From the NCBI GenBank assembly GCA_003254905.1, contig QANU01043359.1:78911-142910 (forward strand): 64,000 bases of DNA. The letters are read 5' to 3'. Numbering within the stretch: the first letter of the stretch is position 1; each line of letters opens with the position of its first letter. The notes beneath the pieces are model-generated. The model had not been told where the DNA came from. It saw nothing but the letters and a program-made list of their open reading frames with translations, and did no database searches. Shown one piece after another: positions 61,811 through 64,000 of this stretch. The DNA comes from Nissolia schottii. Taxonomy: Eukaryota > Streptophyta > Magnoliopsida > Fabales > Fabaceae. Position numbers and translations under genes: made by a program.

Positions 61811-62639
61811 TGAAACACCCTAGCTAACCGCATACGCTTAAGTCGTATGCAAAGCTCACTAGGTTGTTTACCACCTGGTGGGAATACCTTAGTCCATTGT
61901 TATGTTTCGAAAATAATTGTTTAAGAAAATAGGGACCCATTTTTAAACTTTTCCTTTGCATTGATTAATTATTAAAATAGAGTCATGCGTCGGAAAGAAC
62001 AAGTATAACAAACGGTAAAGCCTTTGGGCTTAGCGGATAACATGCGAATAATAGTAAGCATGGAATATACATTCATTTGGTCCATCATACAAAGTCACAT
62101 AGTTATAGTTACAATAAGTAAAGTACAATTAACATATACATAATCCAAAATACATAATATCAAAATGCAAGGGCTACTGGACCACTACTCAGCATGCCCT
62201 TGATCAAAAATCCCGGCATCTAGCCATCTCCGGTCCATATCCTGTCATAGCCGCTCATGGCTCCTCGGTCGGCTCATCAGCGTCCTCGTAGTACGAGTCA
62301 TCATAGGTCCCTGAAGTCATAAGGCAGTGGGAGTGAGAACGGTAGGTTCTCAGTGGAAGTAACTCTAGTTCTTGAATCTCGGGTCATATTAGGTCGGACT
62401 TCAGGCCGCTCAGAGATTTCTAAGTGTGCATACATACTAAACATCCTACTGATTATTATCTGGCCTAAGTTCTGAACGGCTTTATCTACATTACTAGGTG
62501 ATAGGGGAACTACTCTTGCTTACTACGTTCTCGTGCTTATTAACATTACGTTTGCATACATAGCCGTCTCGAGCGTTCTCTTTGACGGTAATTACAGAAT
62601 AACAGTTACATATAATCATGCACAGCAGAATGAACATGC

Positions 62640-62945
62640 TTTTGGAATATATGTTATTCCCACCATAGCATTGCCCTCTTTCGACCCTGCTATGACGGAA
62701 TAACCTCGCACCCCCAGTGTAGGCCCTCTTTCGACCTTCCTGCGGTGGGCTTCCACCTGCCGCGTGTCCTCTCTGACCCCTCGGCAGTGGGCGGATATTG
62801 TACCCCCACCTAGCATTGCCCTCTTTCGACCGTGCTAGGCGTGATAACCGCACACCTTGCAGGGATGCCATATCGACACCACCTGTGGCGGGCTTCCACC
62901 TTCAGGATGTCCCTCTGACCTCCTGAAGTGGGATCGTTATTTGGC
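62640..62945. repeat. Imperfect array with GCCCTCTTTCGACC
   Basis: Three copies of GCCCTCTTTCGACC and two or more of GGGCTTCCACCT/CCTCTCTGACC at uneven spacing. It lies where copy A has its CCTAGGAC array. Confidence 0.6.
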
Positions 62946-63169
62946 TCTCGTGATCACGGCCTCAGAATTTTCAGCAGCATTTCAGAATTTCACTTCTTTT
63001 CAGTACTTGCAGCATGTCATGACTTGTTTCCTATTGTTCATTTCATAATCTTTACTTATCTCATAATTACTTCTAATTCTTTAACTTTCCTTATCATAAA
63101 ATGCATGGAATGCACATACTTCACATATTTCATTCACAAATTACAATTACAGCATTGAGTGCTAGACTA

Positions 63170-63660
63170 TGGGCTTCAAAATAGCTTCCATGAACACTTC
63201 GGTCACTCTCCGCAGACTCAGCAACTACAATATACCTCCGCGGAACCCACTCAGACACTCTCCAGGGAACCACTCAGCAACTCCAGGGAACCTCCGCGGA
63301 ACCCACTCAGAAACTCTCCTGGTGTCCGATCAACAACTTTGTAGACCCCTCTCAGTCACTATCCGCGGAACCACTTAGCACCATCCCAGGTGCCGCTCAA
63401 CAACTCTCTGGACTGCTCTCAGTCTCTCTACGCGGAAACACTCAGCACCATCCCAGGCGCCGCTCAACAACTCTCTAGACTACTCTCAGTCTATCTCCGC
63501 GGAACAACTCCCACTCAGCACCATCCCAGGCGCCGCTCAACAACTCTCTAGGCTACTCTCGGTCTATCTCCGCGGAACAACTCAGCACCATCCCAGGCGC
63601 TGCTCAACAACTCTCTAGGCTGCTCTCGGTCTATCTCCGCGGAACAACTCATCAACGGTC
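63170..63660. repeat. Minisatellite, unit about 67 bp
   Basis: Units built from CTCAGCACCATCCCAGGCGC, CGCTCAACAACTCTCTAG, CTACTCTCGGTCTATCTCCG and CGGAACAACTC. Three or four nearly identical units lie at the right; more diverged units at the left have AACCCACTCAGACACTCTCC words. Confidence 0.85.
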
Positions 63661-64000
63661 CCTGGGCGAAACTGAAAACCGATTTCCTTATTTTCCTTCC
63701 TTTCTCTTCCCCTTTCCCCATGGTTACTCCTTGAGGTTTTCACACATATTCTAACTATCAAAGCCTATCTAATCCAGGTCACAGGACCCTTCAGAATCAT
63801 CTCCCTAAATCCTAGCATAGGTTCTAACATATATACAAACATAAGAACATACACACACATGAACACATAACAAGAAACAACCACCAAAGAGGTGAGCAAA
63901 CTAAAGTTACCCACCTGTAGAAGAACTTGGTGGTGGTGAGGGAAGCTTGGAGTGAAGTCCCACAAGCCTTGTTGTCTCCAAAGCTTGAGCTTCTCCTTTC

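Larger units (their letters stand above)
61811..64000 (-). mobile_element. LTR family copy E, continues past window
   Basis: Begins TGAAACACCCTAGCTAACCGC, matching the copy A end TGAAACACTCATGTTAGTTGC. It contains the CTTCAGGCCGCTCAGAGAT region and CTACATTACTAGGTGATAGG, close to copy A (5580-5700), a cysteine-rich-codon tract at 62640-62940, a long tandem array (63170-63660) and TTACCCACCTGTAGAAGAAC (63907-63926). The U3 end is beyond 64000. Frames inside are repeat translations. Confidence 0.65.

Overview
This is nuclear DNA from a eudicot plant. The genes have short exons with GT-AG introns, intergenic DNA is AT-rich, and there is a plant-type mix of Copia and Ty3/Gypsy retroelements, Mutator-like elements, MITEs and a tRNA-derived SINE. 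The protein sequences look legume-like to me (Fabaceae, moderate confidence); I cannot name a species. Short runs of N (1612, 2490-2497, 9469, 23567, 38829-38910, 51210) show a draft scaffold.

Four host loci can be read. (1) At the left edge, minus strand, exon 1 of plastid beta-ketoacyl-ACP synthase II (KASII/FAB1; 782-1034) runs off the window. Upstream of it, inside a 1.66-kb element with Mutator-like inverted repeats and a perfect 9-bp target-site duplication, sit intact KASII exons 3 and 2 (1805-2293). This is either a Pack-MULE that carries part of the gene it landed beside, or a misplaced contig, since Ns flank the piece. (2) At 10564-19148, plus strand, is a five-exon C-type lectin receptor-like kinase (At1g52310-like). 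Its fourth intron is swollen to 6 kb by a complete but decayed Copia element. (3) At 20926-23351, minus strand, is a six-exon gene for a small one-pass membrane protein conserved in plants (DUF7642-like). (4) At 29072-35955, plus strand, is a ten-exon DEAD-box RNA helicase of the RH17 type with all motifs intact.

The rest is mostly mobile DNA. One LTR family (termini TGTAACATC...GATGTTACA, LTR about 2.4 kb) is present five times: a truncated copy at 4960-7345, a solo LTR with 5-bp duplication at 7562-9962, truncated copies at 25080-26526 and 36249-37434, and a copy from 61811 past the right edge. Each copy carries a different tandem array at an equivalent place. Other elements are a Copia RT/RNase H fragment (26615-27344), a Tat-like Gypsy LTR and leader (40250-41830), a SINE (48458-48643), two further Mutator-like elements (49336-50267 and 50686-52553), an Athila-type Gypsy pol remnant (58690-60634), and an AT-rich repeat family marked by TTTGTGCA words. 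From about 37.4 kb to the right edge I find no convincing host gene.

The host genes do not form a pathway. They are separate housekeeping or signalling genes separated by transposon-rich DNA. The locus of most interest is the KASII promoter region.
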